This document shows positions 33,984-42,140 of a stretch of 64,000 nucleotides of DNA, in pieces. Made by a program: the position numbers and the translations under genes. The notes under the pieces are model-generated. The model worked only from the letters and a program-made list of their open reading frames with translations. It was not told the DNA's origin and searched no databases. The DNA comes from Streptomyces sp. B3I8 (lineage in GTDB: Bacteria; Actinomycetota; Actinomycetes; Streptomycetales; Streptomycetaceae), in contig NZ_JAUSYN010000002.1 of NCBI RefSeq assembly GCF_030816915.1, positions 3,981,501 through 4,045,500 of the forward strand. Direction: 5' to 3'. The first letter of the stretch is position 1. Every line of letters begins with the position of its first letter.

Positions 33984-34991
33984 TCAGCTGTCGGCGGCCG
34001 ACTTGAGGGAGGCTCCGGCCGAAGGCGACGACTTCCCGTCGGAATCCTTCGCGGCCTTCGCGTCCTTGGAGTCCTTCCCGCCCGGGTCCTTCGACGACGA
34101 CTTCGACTCCGGCGTGGACTTGGACTTCGACGCGTCCGGCGACGCACCGGCGTCCGAGCCCCCACCGCCGCCCTTGTTCGCCGAGGTCACCGAGGCCACC
34201 GCCTCCTTCGCCGCCTTCTCCGCCAGCTTCACCAGGTCGTCGGCGTCCGGCGTCTTGTCGCCCGCCAGCCCCGCACCGTTGTAGTCGAGCGTGACGACCA
34301 CGTTCTCCACGCGCGTGACGACCGTCTGCTGCTTGAAGGCGCCCTCCTTCTTCTTCAGGTCGTACCGCACCAGCGTCGCCTCGTCGCCCGTGCCCGGCAC
34401 CGGCTGCGTCTTCGTCTGCTTCGCGCCCTCGACCGCCTGCGCGTCGGCGACCTGCTTGGTGAAGTAATCCCCCGCCCGCTTGTCGCCCTCGCCCCGCGAG
34501 GCGTCCGAGTCGAAGCGCAGCATCGCCACGTTCAGCCAGCGGAACTGCGAGCCCTTCACCCCGTTGTTGTCGAGGCTGTCCCACGAGCAGTTCCCACGGG
34601 CGTCCGTGTCGTCGGACGAGCCCGCCTTGCCCTTCACGCCCTTCGGGACAAGGTCCTCCAACGTCTTCTTCGACAGCACGGCACACGCGTCCGGCAGCTT
34701 CGCGTACGCCGCCTCGCGCACCGTGTCGGGCGACGAGGAGGCGGAGTCCGACGGGGCCGCGCTCGACGCCGGCTTCTTGGCGGCGGCGTCGTCACCGCCA
34801 CCGTCGTCGGAGGAGCCGGAGGAGCAGCCCGCGGCGATCAGCATCGCCGGGACGACGACGGCCGCGCCCCACAGCAGCCTGCCGGGCCGGCGTCCGCCCC
34901 GCGGGCCGTGCCCCTCGTGCCCCGCGCCGTCCGCGGGCAGCTGCTCTCGACGGTCTCGCTGTGCAGGTCGGTGCATGGTTCCTTCACTCAT
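33984..34991 (-). CDS. DUF3558-type lipoprotein A
   Basis: The 335-residue protein has a basic N-terminus, a hydrophobic run and the lipobox LIAAGC (Cys at about residue 56). The DUF3558-like domain has LPDACAVLSKKTLEDLVPKG, a paired Cys in NCSWDSLDNNG and a final strand TRVENVVVTLDYNG. The last 70 residues are a Lys/Ser/Asp/Gly tail. These proteins are exposed on the outer face of the membrane and are of unknown role. The neighbouring gene at 35110 encodes a related protein, so the pair arose by duplication. The start could also be the second Met (34976), since both have poor ribosome sites. Confidence 0.8.
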   Translation of the reverse strand: MSEGTMHRPAQRDRREQLPADGAGHEGHGPRGGRRPGRLLWGAAVVVPAMLIAAGCSSGSSDDGGGDDAAAKKPASSAAPSDSASSSPDTVREAAYAKLPDACAVLSKKTLEDLVPKGVKGKAGSSDDTDARGNCSWDSLDNNGVKGSQFRWLNVAMLRFDSDASRGEGDKRAGDYFTKQVADAQAVEGAKQTKTQPVPGTGDEATLVRYDLKKKEGAFKQQTVVTRVENVVVTLDYNGAGLAGDKTPDADDLVKLAEKAAKEAVASVTSANKGGGGGSDAGASPDASKSKSTPESKSSSKDPGGKDSKDAKAAKDSDGKSSPSAGASLKSAADS

Positions 34992-35109
34992 GACGCTTGT
35001 GCTTCGTGCGGTCGGAACAGGTCCGAGGGGCCACGGTACGCGGTGGGAACAGCCCGCGGTTCCGGTTCGGACGCTTCCTCCCCGGGCCCCGACGTCCGCC
35101 GTGAAGCGG

Positions 35110-35994
35110 CTACCCCTCGAAGGAGTCGGCCAGTTGCCGCGCCAGATTCTGGGCCCTGTCCTGCATTTCCTTGCTTCCCGCGACCGTGCCGGTACGCGTC
35201 GGCTGCTCCTCGTACTGGACCGTCACGATCACGTTGGACGTGCGGAACACCACAGTCACGGTGCGCTGCTGGGTGGGGCTCAGGTCGTCGTCGAGGTACG
35301 CCTCGTCTCCCAGACCCTCGAGCAGGCGCGGCAGCACGGACGCGGAACCGGTGGCGCCCGGGGACGGGTCCGGGCTGCCGGAACCGGAGTGGCCGGCCCC
35401 CTCGGGCGACTTGGTCCCCTTCGCGCCCTTGGAACCCTTTGACCCCTGGGATGTCTTGGAGCCCTTCCCGGAGGCGGGCGCGCCGGAGCCCTGTGAGGGA
35501 CTCCCGGAGGATGTCGTGTTCGGGCCGACGGAGGTGACGGCACCGTCGCGGGGAATGTCCGCCGCGTCCGCCTTCTCCCCGAAGACCCGCGCCGCGCTGT
35601 CGTCGTCGCTGACCGAGGCGTCGTACGACACGATCCGTTCGAAGTCGACGTAGAGCTGGTCCGAGGCCGAGTCGGACTCCGCCTTCCAGCGGCAGCCGGA
35701 GCGACGGTCGTTGTCGTAGGTGAGGGTCGCCGTGCCGTCGTACGCCTTCTCGCGCTGCTCCTCGTCCGTCAGCAGCTTCAACCCCGGCAGCAGCGCGTCG
35801 AGTTGATCGTGGTCGGCCACGGTGCAGGCGTCCGAGAGGGTGCTGTACCTGCCGGGCTGCGCGACCGGGGCGGACGTGGCGGTGCCGCCGGCCTTGTCGT
35901 CCTGGGCCGAGCCGTCGCCGGAGCCGCCGGTGCAGGCGGCGAGCAGGGCCGCGAGGAGCGCGACGGCGGCCGGGACGTACGCCTTCCGCTGCAC
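35110..35994 (-). CDS. DUF3558-type lipoprotein B
   Basis: The 294-residue protein starts VQRKAYVPAAVALLAALLAA with the lipobox LLAAC right behind. The domain has SDACTVADHDQLDALLPGLK and SGCRWKAESDSASDQLYVDF, then a low-complexity Lys/Ser/Gly insert (KGSKTSQGSKGSKGAKGTK) that splits it. It finishes QQRTVTVVFRTSNVIVTVQY and DRAQNLARQLADSFEG. The order of elements equals that of lipoprotein A, except that the disordered part lies inside rather than at the end. GTG 35994 has GGAG seven bases upstream. Its ligand and role are unknown. Confidence 0.8.
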   Translation of the reverse strand: MQRKAYVPAAVALLAALLAACTGGSGDGSAQDDKAGGTATSAPVAQPGRYSTLSDACTVADHDQLDALLPGLKLLTDEEQREKAYDGTATLTYDNDRRSGCRWKAESDSASDQLYVDFERIVSYDASVSDDDSAARVFGEKADAADIPRDGAVTSVGPNTTSSGSPSQGSGAPASGKGSKTSQGSKGSKGAKGTKSPEGAGHSGSGSPDPSPGATGSASVLPRLLEGLGDEAYLDDDLSPTQQRTVTVVFRTSNVIVTVQYEEQPTRTGTVAGSKEMQDRAQNLARQLADSFEG

Positions 35995-36239
35995 GGTCAA
36001 GGCTCCTCTCGTCGGGTTCCCCGGGCCGGGTCCGGCGGGCGGGGTGGGGCGTGCCCTGCGGTTATTCGGTTGCCGCGCGGTGGGTGCCCCTGCGGACAAT
36101 GTCTATCGCACGCGCTGCCGTGGGCGCCGGTCGGCTGTCCGGTTCGCCGAACTCGGCGACGGTTTTTGCGCTTTGGTGTCTCTGCGTCCTTCATGGGGAA
36201 ACGCGGGGGATCGAGCAGTTTCGAGGAGTGGGGGACGGC

Positions 36240-37433
36240 ATGTCGTACGTCGAGGTACCGGGCGCGAGAGTCCCGATCCGTATGTGGGCGGACCCGGCGT
36301 CGGTCGAGGACGCGGCGATGCAGCAGCTCCGCAACGTGTCGACGCTGCCGTGGATCGAGGGCCTGGCGGTCATGCCGGACGTCCACTACGGCAAGGGCGC
36401 GACGGTCGGTTCGGTCATCGCGATGCGGGACGCGGTGTGCCCGGCGGCGGTGGGTGTGGACATCGGCTGCGGCATGTCGGCGGTGCGCACGTCCCTGACC
36501 GTCAACGACCTCCCCGGGGACCTCTCCCACCTCCGCTCGCGGATCGAGCGGTCCATCCCGGTCGGCCGCGGCATGCACGACGACCCGGTCGACCCGTCCG
36601 GCTTCCACGGGCTGGCGACGGCGGGATGGGGGGACTTCTGGGCGCGGTTCGGGGGAGTCGCGGAAGCGGTCAGATTCCGTCAGGAACGTGCCACTAAGCA
36701 GATGGGAACGCTTGGCGGGGGAAATCACTTCGTCGAAGTGTGTACGGATACGACAGGTTCTGTCTGGCTGATGCTCCACTCCGGTTCCCGGAACATCGGC
36801 AAGGAACTGGCGGAGCACCACATCGGCGTGGCGCAGAAGCTCCCGCACAACCAGGGCCTGGTCGACCGCGACCTCGCCGTCTTCGTCGCGGACACCCCGC
36901 AGATGGCGGCGTACCGCAACGACCTGTTCTGGGCGCAGGAGTACGCGAAGCACAACCGCACGCTGATGATGGCGCTGCTGAAGGATGTCGTCCGCAAGGA
37001 GTTCAAGAAGGCGCGGCCCACCTTCGAGCAGGAGATCTCCTGTCACCACAACTACGTGGCTCAGGAGCGGTACGAGGGCATGGATCTGCTGGTCACCCGC
37101 AAGGGCGCGATCCGGGCGGGCTCCGGCGAGTACGGGATCATCCCGGGTTCCATGGGAACCGGCTCGTACATCGTGAAGGGTCTCGGGAACGCGGCCGCGT
37201 TCAACTCGGCCTCGCACGGCGCGGGCCGGCGGATGAGCCGCAACGCGGCCAGGCGTCGCTTCTCGACGAAGGACCTGGAGGAGCAGACGCGGGGTGTGGA
37301 GTGCCGCAAGGACTCCGGCGTCGTGGACGAGATCCCGGGTGCGTACAAGCCGATCGAGCAGGTCATCGACCAGCAGCGCGACCTGGTGGAGGTCGTGGCG
37401 AAGCTCAAACAGGTGGTGTGTGTGAAGGGTTGA
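36240..37433 (+). CDS. rtcB: RtcB, RNA-splicing ligase
   Basis: The 397-residue ligase joins RNA ends bearing 3'-phosphate (or 2',3'-cyclic phosphate) to 5'-hydroxyl, using GTP and manganese. Metal and catalytic motifs are VGVDIGCGM (Cys), GTLGGGNHFVE, MLHSGSRNIG, SCHHNY and SHGAGRRMSR with the His that forms the GMP adduct. The protein ends KQVVCVKG, where the penultimate Lys contacts GMP in structurally known RtcB. I chose ATG 36240 (MSYVEVPGARVPI), which follows a purine-rich GAGGAGTGGGGG run. No archease gene was found nearby. The 3' end of the gene is repeated just past the stop. Confidence 0.95.
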   Translation: MSYVEVPGARVPIRMWADPASVEDAAMQQLRNVSTLPWIEGLAVMPDVHYGKGATVGSVIAMRDAVCPAAVGVDIGCGMSAVRTSLTVNDLPGDLSHLRSRIERSIPVGRGMHDDPVDPSGFHGLATAGWGDFWARFGGVAEAVRFRQERATKQMGTLGGGNHFVEVCTDTTGSVWLMLHSGSRNIGKELAEHHIGVAQKLPHNQGLVDRDLAVFVADTPQMAAYRNDLFWAQEYAKHNRTLMMALLKDVVRKEFKKARPTFEQEISCHHNYVAQERYEGMDLLVTRKGAIRAGSGEYGIIPGSMGTGSYIVKGLGNAAAFNSASHGAGRRMSRNAARRRFSTKDLEEQTRGVECRKDSGVVDEIPGAYKPIEQVIDQQRDLVEVVAKLKQVVCVKG

Positions 37434-37459
37434 GGCAGGTGGTGTGCGTCAAGGGCTGA
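37410..37459 (+). repeat. tandem duplication of the rtcB 3' end
   Basis: CAGGTGGTGTGTGTGAAGGG followed by TTGA (37410-37433) is repeated at 37436-37459 with three changes, including a second stop codon. Both copies encode QVVCVKG in their own frame, and the second is shifted by two bases relative to the first. Confidence 0.85.
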
Positions 37460-37484
37460 CGTACACCGGACCGCCCGACCGGTC

Positions 37485-37527
37485 GCGGCCCGCGGTTCCC
37501 CCCTTTTTTTGGGGGGCCGCGGGCCGC
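37485..37527. terminator. long hairpin between rtcB and the convergent SDR gene
   Basis: GCGGCCCGCGG (37485-37495) and CCGCGGGCCGC (37517-37527) enclose a second perfect CCCCCC/GGGGGG stem (37498-37503 and 37511-37516) with a loop of seven T. The whole forms about seventeen pairs. Confidence 0.9.
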
Positions 37528-37533
37528 TCGTCG

Positions 37534-38298
37534 TCACCGCTCGCGGTGGACCTTCGTGTTGGAGGCCTGGGCGCGGGGGCGGACGACCAGGAGGTCGATG
37601 TTGACGTGGGACGGGCGGGTGACGGCCCAGGTGATCGTGTCGGCGACGTCGTCGGCGGTGAGGGGCTCGGCGACGCCCTCGTAGACCTTCGCGGCCCTCG
37701 TCCCGTCGCCCGCGAAGCGGGTCAGGGCGAACTCGTCGGTCTTCACCATGCCGGGGGCGACCTCGATCACCCGGACCGGGGTGCCGACGATCTCCAGGCG
37801 CAGCGTCTCGGCGAGCACGTGGGCACCGTGCTTGGCGGCGACGTAGCCCGCGCCGCCCTCGTACGTGCCGTGGCCGGCCGTGGAGGAGACGACGACCACC
37901 GTGCCGTCGCCGCTCGCGGTGAGCGCGGGGAGCATGGCCTGGGTCATGTGCAGGGTGCCGAGGACGTTCGTCTCGTACATCCGGCGCCAGTCCTCGGGGT
38001 CGCCGGTGGAGACCGGGTCGGCGCCGAGGGCGCCGCCGGCGTTGTTGACGAGGACGCCGAGGGTGGGGAAGGCGGTGGCGAACTCGTCCACCGCCGCGCG
38101 GTCGGTGACGTCGAGCGGGTAGGCCGTCGCGGAGTGACCGGCCGCGGTCAGTTCCGCGGCGAGTGCCTCGATGCGGTCCTTGCGGCGGGCGGTGAGGACG
38201 ACGCGGTAGCCGGCGGCGGCGAGCTGCCGGGCCGTCGCGGCGCCGATCCCACTGCTCGCGCCGGTGACGACGGCGATGCGGGAGGCGGTGGAGGTCAT
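37534..38298 (-). CDS. SDR-family oxidoreductase (YdfG-like)
   Basis: The 254-residue classical SDR has VVTGASSGIGAATARQLA (residues 10-27), VLVNNAGGALG, the catalytic Ser in VVSSTAGHGT and YVAAKHGAHV with Tyr and Lys. VIEVAPGMVKTDEF and WAVTRPSHVNIDLLVVRP are typical of the serine/3-hydroxy acid dehydrogenase (YdfG-like) branch. It should oxidise a hydroxy acid or alcohol with NADP; the exact substrate is unknown. The gene is monocistronic, ending close to the rtcB terminator. The start region is followed upstream by low-complexity G-rich sequence. Confidence 0.88.
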   Translation of the reverse strand: MTSTASRIAVVTGASSGIGAATARQLAAAGYRVVLTARRKDRIEALAAELTAAGHSATAYPLDVTDRAAVDEFATAFPTLGVLVNNAGGALGADPVSTGDPEDWRRMYETNVLGTLHMTQAMLPALTASGDGTVVVVSSTAGHGTYEGGAGYVAAKHGAHVLAETLRLEIVGTPVRVIEVAPGMVKTDEFALTRFAGDGTRAAKVYEGVAEPLTADDVADTITWAVTRPSHVNIDLLVVRPRAQASNTKVHRER

Positions 38299-38513
38299 GG
38301 GTGCTCCTGCGCGGTGTGGGGCGAGTGGCCGGGTGTGTCGGGTGCGGGTGCGAGTACGGGCGAGGGTGCGGGTGCGGGTGTGGTGAGAGACGGGTGCGGG
38401 GTCCAGGGGTCCGGGCGTGCGTCGTCGTCAGGATAGGCGGCCCGGTTCGGGGGGATGTGGGGTGGTGCCGGGCGGTGGAATGGCGGGGAGAGCGGCATCG
38501 TTGGGGAGGTATG

Positions 38514-38527
38514 GTTGAACCGTCAAC
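38514..38527. promoter_or_regulatory. inverted repeat before the luciferase-like gene
   Basis: GTTGA-ACCG-TCAAC is a perfect five-base inverted repeat 21 bases before the start codon and close to the GGAGG ribosome site. It resembles TTGA-N-TCAA sites bound by MarR or similar regulators, so it could be an operator. Confidence 0.4.
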
Positions 38528-38547
38528 AAACCGGAGGGTGAGCGGCC

Positions 38548-39651
38548 ATGCAGTTCGGGATCTTCAGCGTCGGGGACGTCACCCCCGACCCGACCACGGG
38601 GCGCACGCCCACCGAGCGCGAGCGGATCAAGGCCATGGTCGCCGTCGCGCTGAAGGCCGAGGAGGTCGGCCTGGACGTCTTCGCCACCGGCGAGCACCAC
38701 AACCCGCCCTTCGTGCCGTCCTCGCCGACCACGATGCTGGGCTACGTCGCCGCCCGCACCGAGCGGCTGATCCTGTCCACCTCCACCACCCTGATCACCA
38801 CCAACGACCCGGTGAAGATCGCCGAGGACTTCGCCATGCTCCAGCACCTGGCCGACGGCCGGGTCGACCTGATGACGGGGCGCGGCAACACCGGCCCGGT
38901 CTATCCCTGGTTCGGGCAGGACATCCGCCAGGGCATCGACCTGGCGGTGGAGCATTACGCCCTCCTGCACCGGCTGTGGCGCGAGGACGTCGTCGACTGG
39001 GAGGGGAAGTTCCGCACGCCGCTGCAGGGCTTCACCTCCACGCCCCGCCCGCTGGACGGCGTGCCGCCGTTCGTCTGGCACGGCTCCATCCGCTCCCCGG
39101 AGATCGCCGAACAGGCCGCGTACTACGGCGACGGCTTCTTCCACAACAACATCTTCTGGCCCGCCGACCACACCAGGCGGATGGTCGAGCTGTACCGCAG
39201 CCGGTACGCCCACTACGGGCACGGCACGCCCGAGCAGGCGATCGTCGGGCTGGGCGGGCAGGTCTTCATGAGGAAGAACTCCCAGGACGCGGTGCGCGAG
39301 TTCCGTCCCTACTTCGACAACGCGCCGGTGTACGGGCACGGGCCGTCCCTGGAGGACTTCACCGAGCAGACGCCGCTGACCGTGGGCTCGCCGCAGCAGG
39401 TGATCGAGAAGACGCTGGCTTTCCGCGAGTACGCGGGCGACTACCAGCGCCAGCTCTTCCTCATGGACCACGCGGGGCTGCCGCTGAAGACCGTGCTGGA
39501 GCAGCTCGACATGCTCGGCGAGGAGGTCGTGCCGGTGCTGCGCGAGGAGTTCGCGGCCCGGCGCCCGGCGGGAGTCCCGGACGCGCCCGACCACGCGTCG
39601 CTGGTCACGGCGGCGAAGGACGCGGTGCGGGAGGACGCGGGGCGGGAGTAG
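38548..39651 (+). CDS. luciferase-like flavin-dependent monooxygenase
   Basis: The 367-residue LLM-family protein has the N-terminal barrel strand MQFGIFSVGDVTP, FATGEHHNPPFVPSSPTTML, LSTSTTLITTNDPVKIAED and LMTGRGNTGPVYPWFG, typical of the bacterial luciferase fold with reduced FMN as substrate. GGAGG lies before the ATG. LLM genes of this subtype are often followed by an NADPH-dependent FMN reductase gene, but here an unrelated glycosyltransferase runs the other way, so the flavin must come from elsewhere. The organic substrate is unknown. Confidence 0.9.
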   Translation: MQFGIFSVGDVTPDPTTGRTPTERERIKAMVAVALKAEEVGLDVFATGEHHNPPFVPSSPTTMLGYVAARTERLILSTSTTLITTNDPVKIAEDFAMLQHLADGRVDLMTGRGNTGPVYPWFGQDIRQGIDLAVEHYALLHRLWREDVVDWEGKFRTPLQGFTSTPRPLDGVPPFVWHGSIRSPEIAEQAAYYGDGFFHNNIFWPADHTRRMVELYRSRYAHYGHGTPEQAIVGLGGQVFMRKNSQDAVREFRPYFDNAPVYGHGPSLEDFTEQTPLTVGSPQQVIEKTLAFREYAGDYQRQLFLMDHAGLPLKTVLEQLDMLGEEVVPVLREEFAARRPAGVPDAPDHASLVTAAKDAVREDAGRE

Positions 39652-39763
39652 GCAGTATGGGAGCGGGCGGCGCGGGAGCGGGCAGGGCAGGAGCGTGCGG
39701 GGCGGGGGAGACGGAGGGCGTGCGGCGCGGTGATCGCGCGCCCGGGTGTCTCGGCCGCGCCCC

Positions 39764-41155
39764 TCAGCGCGTGATCCGGCGCCGCCATGCGCGGCGGGCG
39801 CGGGTCAGCCGGAGGCCGGCGAAGAGCTGGTCGTAGCGGGCGGCGATCGGGACGGGGTCGTAGCGGCGGGCGCTGTCGAGGGCGGCCCCGGCCATACGGT
39901 GGCGCAGGTCGTCGTCGGCGATGAGATCGAGGATCGCGTCGGCGAGGGCGAGGGCGTCGCCGACGGGGACGAGGCGGCCGTCGACGCCGTCCGTGACGAT
40001 CTCGGCGGGCCCCAGCGGGCAGTCCGTGCTGATCACCGGCACCCCGCAGCGCATCGCCTCCACCAGCGTCATCCCGAACGATTCCGCGTCCGAGGCGCTG
40101 ACCACCAGGGACGCCCGCGCGAACTCCGTCTCGATCGGGGTGCGCGGCCCCATCAGCCGGGCCCGTCCGGTCAGCCCGAGGTCGTCGATCAAAGTCTCCA
40201 GCTGCTCATGGGCGTCGCCGCCGCCGTAGATGCGCAACTGCCAGTCGGGTTCCTTGGCCGCGACCGTGGCGAACGCCTCCAGCAGCAGGTCGTACCGTTT
40301 GCCCGGGGCGAGCCGGCCGGCCGCGGCGATCACCTTCGAGGTGCCGTCGGACGGCGGCACGTCGACCGGCGGTACGACGTTCGGCACCGACACCACCCGC
40401 ACGCCGGGCAGCGGCATCCGCCTGCGGTACACCCGTGCGTCGGCCTCGGTCATCGTCACCAGCGCGTCCATGGACCGGTAGTGGCGGGCGAGTTCGGCGC
40501 GCAGCCGCTTGCCGTGCGCGTCGTGCCGCAGGTGTTCCTGGGCGATGCGCAGCGCGCGGCGGGGGCCGAAGCGGGCGAGGTAGACGTTGATGCCGGGCCG
40601 GGTGCCGATGAGCACGTCGGCGTCGCAGTCCGCGAGGTGGGCGCGCACGCGCAGGTCGGTGAGACGGGAGTACTGCCTGTGCCGCTTCTCGGTGGCGGGG
40701 AAGTCCTCGGCCGGCCGGGCGTACGCGGGATCGTCCAGGTCGGGGCTGCCCGGGCGGATGTCGACCAGGGCGACGAGGCGGACGCGCGGGTCGAGGTCGA
40801 AGCGGGGAGTGTCCCGGTGCCGGGACATGGAGACGATCTCCACGTCGTGGTCGTCGGCGAGCGCGGCGGCGAGGTTGAAGGTGGTGCGGACGGTGCCGCC
40901 GATGGCGTACGCGTTGTGCAGCAGGAAGGTGATCTTCCGACGGCGGCGGCGCCACAGGCGGAGGGCCAGCGCGGCGGCGGCCTTCCGGGCCGCCAGGCCC
41001 GGACCCGTACGGGGCGCCGTACGGGGCGCCGTACGGGTCTCCACACGGGTTTCCGCGCGGGTTGCCGTTCCGGCGCCCGCACCCGTAGGGGTCTCCGTGC
41101 CGGCGGCCGGACCCGTGCCCGTGGCCCGGCTCGTCGTGCTGGTCGTGCGGTTCAT
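39764..41155 (-). CDS. GT-B glycosyltransferase, family 4 type
   Basis: The 463-residue protein has a Thr/Arg/Ala-rich N-terminal 70 residues (with RTAPRTAPRT repeats) before a two-domain GT-B fold. ITFLLHNAYAIGGTVRTTFN (the acceptor-side Gly loop) comes first. VIAAAGRLAPGKRYDLLLEA and the donor motif SDAESFGMTLVEAMRCGVPV, with its E-x7-E pair, follow. It transfers a sugar from a nucleotide sugar at the cytoplasmic face of the membrane, to a cell-wall or exported polymer by analogy; the polymer is not known. The ATG at 41155 was chosen because the upstream frame belongs to the opposite strand. Confidence 0.88.
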   Translation of the reverse strand: MNRTTSTTSRATGTGPAAGTETPTGAGAGTATRAETRVETRTAPRTAPRTGPGLAARKAAAALALRLWRRRRRKITFLLHNAYAIGGTVRTTFNLAAALADDHDVEIVSMSRHRDTPRFDLDPRVRLVALVDIRPGSPDLDDPAYARPAEDFPATEKRHRQYSRLTDLRVRAHLADCDADVLIGTRPGINVYLARFGPRRALRIAQEHLRHDAHGKRLRAELARHYRSMDALVTMTEADARVYRRRMPLPGVRVVSVPNVVPPVDVPPSDGTSKVIAAAGRLAPGKRYDLLLEAFATVAAKEPDWQLRIYGGGDAHEQLETLIDDLGLTGRARLMGPRTPIETEFARASLVVSASDAESFGMTLVEAMRCGVPVISTDCPLGPAEIVTDGVDGRLVPVGDALALADAILDLIADDDLRHRMAGAALDSARRYDPVPIAARYDQLFAGLRLTRARRAWRRRITR

Positions 41156-41329
41156 CCTGTGCCTTCCCGACGCGCTTCCTGACGGGGCCGCGCGATGCGT
41201 GACGTACGGGACACGGTGGCCCGGCGAGGTAAACCACCGGGCCGCTCGCGGTGAGAGGCGGGTAAGAAGCCCGCCCCCACCCCGGCCCATCCGGTGGGTA
41301 CCCGGCCGTGGCCTTGGCAGACTGGTGGG

Positions 41330-42079
41330 GTGACCCAAACAGTTCTGCTGGCCGAGGACGACCGTGCCATCCGTCATGCCCTGGAACGCGCCCTGACACT
41401 CGAGGGTTACGAGGTGACCGCCGTGGCCGACGGGGTGGAGGCGCTCGCGCACGCCCACCGCACCCCGCCCGACGTGCTGCTTCTCGACGTGATGATGCCC
41501 GGCATCGACGGCTTGCAGGTCTGCCGTGTACTCCGTGCGGAGGGTGACCGTACGCCCATCCTGATGCTCACCGCGCTGGTCGAGACGGCGGACCGGATCG
41601 CCGGTCTGGACGCGGGCGCGGACGACTACGTCGTCAAACCGTTCGACGTGGAGGAGGTCTTCGCCCGGCTGCGCGCGCTGCTGCGGCGCACGGGCGGCGT
41701 CGGATACGGCGGGCCGCCCGTCACGCCCGAGGGCCCGCAGAACGGCGGGCCGGTGGTGCGGGCGGAGCGCGGGGGCGGCGGGCAGCTCGCGGCGGCGGGG
41801 CTGCGCATGGACGTCCAGGCGCGGCGGGCGTGGCGCGGGGAACGGGAGCTGGAACTCACCCGCACGGAGTTCGACCTGCTGGAACTCCTCGCGCGCAACG
41901 CCGGGATCGTGCTCGACCACGCGACGATCTACGACCGCATCTGGGGCTACGACTTCGGCCCCGGCTCGAAGAACCTCGCCGTGTACGTCGGCTACCTGCG
42001 GCGCAAGCTGGACGAACCGGGGGCGCCCGCGCTGATCCACACGGTGCGGGGTGTGGGGTACGTGCTGAGGGAGGACTAG
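41330..42079 (+). CDS. OmpR/PhoB-family response regulator
   Basis: The 249-residue regulator has a receiver domain (VLLAEDDRAIRHALERALTL, with Asp pair DD, phospho-Asp in LLLDVMMPG, and KPFDVEEVFARL). A long Gly-rich linker follows, then a winged helix with LTRTEFDLLELLARNAGIVL and KNLAVYVGYLRRKLDEPG. Phosphorylation by the downstream kinase should activate DNA binding. GTG 41330 gives VTQTVLLAEDD. The next gene, a histidine kinase, starts 61 bases later, so the two form an operon. The signal and targets are unknown. Confidence 0.93.
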   Translation: MTQTVLLAEDDRAIRHALERALTLEGYEVTAVADGVEALAHAHRTPPDVLLLDVMMPGIDGLQVCRVLRAEGDRTPILMLTALVETADRIAGLDAGADDYVVKPFDVEEVFARLRALLRRTGGVGYGGPPVTPEGPQNGGPVVRAERGGGGQLAAAGLRMDVQARRAWRGERELELTRTEFDLLELLARNAGIVLDHATIYDRIWGYDFGPGSKNLAVYVGYLRRKLDEPGAPALIHTVRGVGYVLRED

Positions 42080-42093
42080 TGGGCACGGGCCGT

Positions 42094-42137
42094 GACCGGC
42101 GGCCGGTCCGCGACCGGCGGCCCCGCGACCGGCGGCC
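42094..42137 (+). repeat. three short direct repeats before the kinase gene
   Basis: GACCGGCGGCC occurs at 42094-42104, 42112-42122 and 42127-42137, between the regulator stop and the kinase start. The repeats probably come from slippage; no ribosome site is clear among them. Confidence 0.7.
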
Positions 42138-42140
42138 CCG

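Noticed and set aside
32418..35537. A 1039-codon plus-strand frame over the DUF2637 and lipoprotein genes
   Set aside because: It is antisense to three clear minus-strand genes, is rich in Arg and Pro, and has no ribosome site or domain.
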